A stretch of 64,000 bases of DNA from JACVRW01 sp963826165 (GTDB lineage Bacteria > Actinomycetota > Thermoleophilia > Solirubrobacterales > Thermoleophilaceae): assembly GCA_963826165.1 (NCBI GenBank), contig CAWGWC010000002.1, positions 62,001 through 126,000 on the forward strand, given 5' to 3'. The notes beneath the pieces are model-generated. The model ran no database searches. It saw only the letters and a list, made by a program, of their open reading frames with translations, and was not told the DNA's origin. This document shows, in pieces, positions 61,444 to 64,000 of the stretch. A program made the translations under genes and the position numbers. Each line of letters starts with the position of its first letter. Positions within the stretch are counted from its first letter, which is position 1.

Positions 61444-61925
61444 GCATCGTCAGCGTCGACACGGATTACGACCACCTGACCATCACCTTGATCTCCGACT
61501 TCGACGCTCCGATCGAGCAGGTGTGGGAGCTGTGGTCGGATCCGCGCAAGCTCGAACGCTGGTGGGGTCCGCCGGCCTATCCGGCGACCTTCGAGAAGCA
61601 CGACCTCATCCCGGGCGCCGAGGTCACGTACTTCATGACCGGTCCGGAGGGCGACAGGTGGGGGGGTATGTGGCGCGTCACGGCCGTGGATCCGCCGACC
61701 TCGCTGGAGTTCACCGACGGCTTCGCCGATGCGGACGGCGGGCAGATCACGGACATGCCGGTCTACAGGGTCAGCGTCCGGCTCACTGAGAGCGACAGCG
61801 GAACGCGAATGGAGATGCGTTCGAAGTTCGAATCCCGCGAAGACCTGGAGAAGTGGATGAGCACGGGCACGCTCGAGGGCCAGCAAGCCGCCGTCGCCCA
61901 GATGGACGCTCTCCTAGGACCGTGA
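61440..61925 (+). CDS. SRPBCC (AHSA1-type) ligand-binding protein
   Basis: 161 residues from TTG 61440, overlapping the ArsR stop. START/Bet v1-like fold: SDFDAPIEQVWELWSDPRKL, ERWWGPPAYPATFEKHDLIP, VTYFMTGPEGDRWGG, TSLEFTDGFADADGG and the C-terminal helix EDLEKWMSTGTLEGQQAAVA. ArsR-SRPBCC pairs are common; the SRPBCC partner may bind the inducer or act as a stress protein. Exact ligand unknown. Confidence 0.92.
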   Translation: MSIVSVDTDYDHLTITLISDFDAPIEQVWELWSDPRKLERWWGPPAYPATFEKHDLIPGAEVTYFMTGPEGDRWGGMWRVTAVDPPTSLEFTDGFADADGGQITDMPVYRVSVRLTESDSGTRMEMRSKFESREDLEKWMSTGTLEGQQAAVAQMDALLGP

Positions 61926-61931
61926 AGACAG

Positions 61932-61953
61932 CGGGCGGCCCGAAGGCCGCCCG
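61932..61953. terminator. hairpin between convergent SRPBCC and ino1 genes
   Basis: CGGGCGGCC - CGAA - GGCCGCCCG, a perfect 9-bp GC stem with tetraloop in the 55-base convergent gap, followed by TT on the plus strand. Functions plausibly as a bidirectional terminator. Confidence 0.75.
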
Positions 61954-61980
61954 TTGGAAAGCGTCTAACAGTCGAGCCGG

Positions 61981-63156
61981 CTAGGCCTTGGACTTCTGCT
62001 TGCCCTTGGCCTTGACCTTCGGCTTGCCGGGCAGCTTGGGCGCTCCGCCGTACTGCTCGATGAAGTCCTCGACCATCTCGCGGGCCTCGTCGTCCGGGAA
62101 CTGCTCGGGCGGCGACTTCATCAGGTAGGCCGAGGCGCCTCCGATGGGGCCGCCGAGGCCGTGGTTGAGCGCGAGCTTGCAGCACCGCACCGCGTCAGTG
62201 ACGATGCCGGCCGAATTCGGCGAGTCCCACACCTCGAGCTTCATCTCGGCGATCAGCGGCACGTCACCAAAGGCCTCGCCCTCGAGGCGGATGTGAGCCC
62301 ACTTGCGGTCGGTCAGCCACGGCACGTAGTCCGAGGGGCCGACGTGCACGTCGTCGGCGGGCAGCTCGTGGCCCATGATCGACGTCACGGCCTGGGTCTT
62401 GGAGATCTTCTTCGACTCGAGGCGATCGCGCTCGAGCATGTTGTAGAAGTCCATGTTGCCGCCCACGTTGAGCTGCGAGGTGCGCTTGAGCGACACGCCG
62501 CGGTCGTGGAACAGGCGAGCCATGGCGCGGTGGGTGATGGTGGCGCCCACCTGCGACTTGATGTCGTCGCCCACCACCGGCAGGCCGGCCTTCTTGAAGC
62601 GAGTGGCCCAGTAGTGCTCCTGGGCGATGAACACCGGGATGCAGTTGACGAAGCCACAGCCGGCCTCGAGCACCTGCTCCACGTACCACTTGGTGGCCTG
62701 CTCGGAGCCCACCGGCAGGTACGAGACGACAACGTCGGTCTTGGTCTCCTTGAGGATGCCGACGATGTCAGCGGTCTCTCCGGGAGCCTTGGTGATCTTC
62801 TCCTTGAGGTACTTGCCGAGCCCGTCGTGCGTCATGCCGCGCTGGACCTTCACGCCCAGCTTGGGCACGTCGGCGAACTTGATCGTGTTGTTCTGGCCCG
62901 CCCAGATCGCCTCGGAGAGGTCCTTGCCCACCTTGTCGGCGTCGATGTCGAAGGCGGCGGTGAACTCGATGTCGTTCACGTGGTAGCCGCCGAGGTCCAC
63001 GTGCATCAGCCCGGGAACCCGCTTCGTGGGGTCAGCGTCCTTGTAGTACTCGACGCCCTGGACGAAGGACGAGGCGCAGTTGCCCACGCCGATGATGGCT
63101 ACGCGGACCTTGTCGGTCTGATAGCGCGCAGCTCCGTTCGAAGAGTTGTCAGCCAT
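61981..63156 (-). CDS. ino1: inositol-3-phosphate synthase
   Basis: 391 residues. Converts glucose 6-phosphate to myo-inositol 3-phosphate with NAD, the entry to inositol lipids and, in many actinomycetes, mycothiol. NAD site VAIIGVGNCASSFVQG; the active-site region NVGGNMDFYNMLERDRLESK; SYLPVGSEQATKWYVEQVL; and KLEVWDSPNSAGIVTDAVRC. Length fits the short bacterial/archaeal-type enzyme. A Lys-rich C-terminal tail (KPKVKAKGKQKSKA) is added. Upstream and on the same strand is the phosphatidyltransferase that could use its product. Confidence 0.96.
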   Translation of the reverse strand: MADNSSNGAARYQTDKVRVAIIGVGNCASSFVQGVEYYKDADPTKRVPGLMHVDLGGYHVNDIEFTAAFDIDADKVGKDLSEAIWAGQNNTIKFADVPKLGVKVQRGMTHDGLGKYLKEKITKAPGETADIVGILKETKTDVVVSYLPVGSEQATKWYVEQVLEAGCGFVNCIPVFIAQEHYWATRFKKAGLPVVGDDIKSQVGATITHRAMARLFHDRGVSLKRTSQLNVGGNMDFYNMLERDRLESKKISKTQAVTSIMGHELPADDVHVGPSDYVPWLTDRKWAHIRLEGEAFGDVPLIAEMKLEVWDSPNSAGIVTDAVRCCKLALNHGLGGPIGGASAYLMKSPPEQFPDDEAREMVEDFIEQYGGAPKLPGKPKVKAKGKQKSKA

Positions 63157-63277
63157 TGTCAGAAGCCTCCTGAGTCACAGAGAAAGTGGATCTCCCCCGC
63201 GAGGAGACTCCGGGGAAAAGGAACCCGGAGCCCCTAGTGGGTTACACCCGTAGGCTCGCGGGCACCGCCCGCTCGCG

Positions 63278-63940
63278 CTACGCCGCGCCCGCGCCGCCGG
63301 CCAGCTGCCGGCGAACGTGGAGCACCCGCTGAAACGTGGTGAAGATCGTGAGCGCGGCCATCACGTAGATCGCCGGCTCGAGCAGGTCCAAGTCTGGCAC
63401 AAGCTCCCCGGCAGCGAACACCAGTCCGATCGAGAGGATCACCACGCGCACGGCGCGCGAGGCGATCCCCACCTTGCACTCCACTCCCAGCGCCTCGGCC
63501 CGCGCTCGGGTGTAGCTCACCGAGAAGGAGCCCACCACGGTCAGCACGGTGGCCGCTGTGGCGACATCGTCCTGCTGTTGGGCGAAGTAGGCCGCGATGG
63601 CGGTGAGCACGATGCCCTCGGAGACGCGGTCGAGAGTCGAGTCGAGGAAGGCGCCGAAGGGCGAGCCCTTGCCCGACATGCGCGAGTAGCGCCCGTCCAT
63701 CATGTCGCAGACCGAGCCGAGAATGAAGGCGATGCCGCCCAGCACGAAGTGGTTCTCGAAGATGAGGACGGCGGCGATGATGTTGCCGATCAGCCCGGTG
63801 ATCGAGATCGCGTTCGGGGTGAGCCGCGACTCGATCAGGCGGTCCCGCGCGAGCGTCCTGATCTCGGTGGCCGTCAGCGGTCCGTCCCCGCGGCCGTTGG
63901 CTCTTCCCCGGCGCGGCCGCTCGCGGACCTCGTCGGTCAT
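63278..63940 (-). CDS. CDP-alcohol phosphatidyltransferase, probable phosphatidylinositol(-phosphate) synthase
   Basis: 220 residues from ATG 63940, about six membrane helices. The catalytic CDP-alcohol motif is CDMMDGRYSRMSGKGSPFGA followed by FLDSTLDR: D-x2-D-G-x2-S-R-x8-G-x3-D-x3-D, with Ser replacing the usual Ala. The actinomycete enzyme of this context joins CDP-diacylglycerol and inositol 3-phosphate to give phosphatidylinositol phosphate. Membrane protein. ATG overlaps the TGA of the gene to its right. Confidence 0.92.
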   Translation of the reverse strand: MTDEVRERPRRGRANGRGDGPLTATEIRTLARDRLIESRLTPNAISITGLIGNIIAAVLIFENHFVLGGIAFILGSVCDMMDGRYSRMSGKGSPFGAFLDSTLDRVSEGIVLTAIAAYFAQQQDDVATAATVLTVVGSFSVSYTRARAEALGVECKVGIASRAVRVVILSIGLVFAAGELVPDLDLLEPAIYVMAALTIFTTFQRVLHVRRQLAGGAGAA

Positions 63941-64000
63941 GCCTTGGCCGCGACCGTCCTGTTGAAGGACCACGCCTCCGGGCGGGCGCGAGCGAACGCC
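63937..64000 (-). CDS. C-terminal end of an upstream gene, cut by the window edge
   Basis: The last codons read AFARARPEAWSFNRTVAAKA followed by TGA at 63939-63937, overlapping the phosphatidyltransferase ATG (ATGA). Only about 20 residues are visible; too short to name. Position suggests it belongs to the inositol-lipid operon. Confidence 0.4.
   Translation of the reverse strand, partial: AFARARPEAWSFNRTVAAKA

Overview
The window is a stretch of very GC-rich, densely packed chromosomal DNA from an actinomycete. Several features point to Actinomycetota, most likely the Thermoleophilia / Solirubrobacterales branch: an inositol-3-phosphate synthase next to a CDP-alcohol phosphatidyltransferase, a DUF6458-type small membrane protein, an HtaA-domain lipoprotein, frequent GTG/TTG starts, and secreted proteins with a 'YANVMATVAVFIALGG' membrane anchor that is typical of Solirubrobacterales. 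The species-level placement is inference. I see no phage, IS element, CRISPR array or replication origin; gene content is mostly housekeeping plus catabolic and surface functions.

Layout. 0-12 kb: partial HtaA lipoprotein, tRNA-Ala(CGC), an acidic disordered protein, glutamate dehydrogenase, a PD-(D/E)XK nuclease-like gene beside tRNA-Ala(TGC), a minus-strand run of D,D-carboxypeptidase, rhomboid, kelch protein, LipA and LipB, then two tandem alkaline-phosphatase-superfamily lipoproteins. 12-30 kb: a nitrogen/polyamine region. The minus arm holds a class III aminotransferase, PucR regulator, alanine dehydrogenase, aminobutyraldehyde-type dehydrogenase, an alpha/beta-hydrolase-adenylate cyclase fusion and a cyclic-nucleotide-binding protein. 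The divergent plus arm holds potADBC, an APC permease, a UspA protein, a second class III aminotransferase, an mscL remnant, an enolase-superfamily enzyme and a two-HKD phospholipase D-like protein.

30-45 kb: LOG-family protein, large secreted M14 peptidase, a frameshifted HtrA-like protease, the pyruvate dehydrogenase genes pdhA-pdhB-pdhC, a DsbA-like oxidoreductase, a LysM protein, two frameshifted surface-protein genes (40.08-43.07 kb), lpdA (E3), a membrane protein and thiE. E1, E2 and E3 of a 2-oxoacid dehydrogenase and the LipA/LipB pair that lipoylates E2 therefore all lie in this window. 45-55 kb: two secreted glycoside-hydrolase-like proteins, DUF6458, a TPP riboswitch controlling thiO-thiS-thiG, a SnoaL-like protein, a cupredoxin lipoprotein, argF and an EEP-family hydrolase placed start-to-start, and a TrmA/RlmD-type RNA methyltransferase.

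55-64 kb: a minus-strand run with a secreted propeller-like protein, a fused GT4 glycosyltransferase-PHP protein, a uracil-DNA-glycosylase-family protein, a stress-like protein and a small zinc-ribbon-like protein; then two DHFR-family genes divergent from an ArsR regulator plus SRPBCC protein around a 24-bp perfect palindrome; finally inositol phosphate synthase, a phosphatidylinositol(-phosphate) synthase-like enzyme, and the tail of a further gene cut by the window edge.

The strongest points for a second look are the GT4-PHP fusion, the cyclase-hydrolase plus CNB cassette beside the polyamine genes, the ThiS that ends Gly-Gly-Cys, the palindrome over the ArsR start codon, the mscL relic, and the cluster of indel-only frameshifts.
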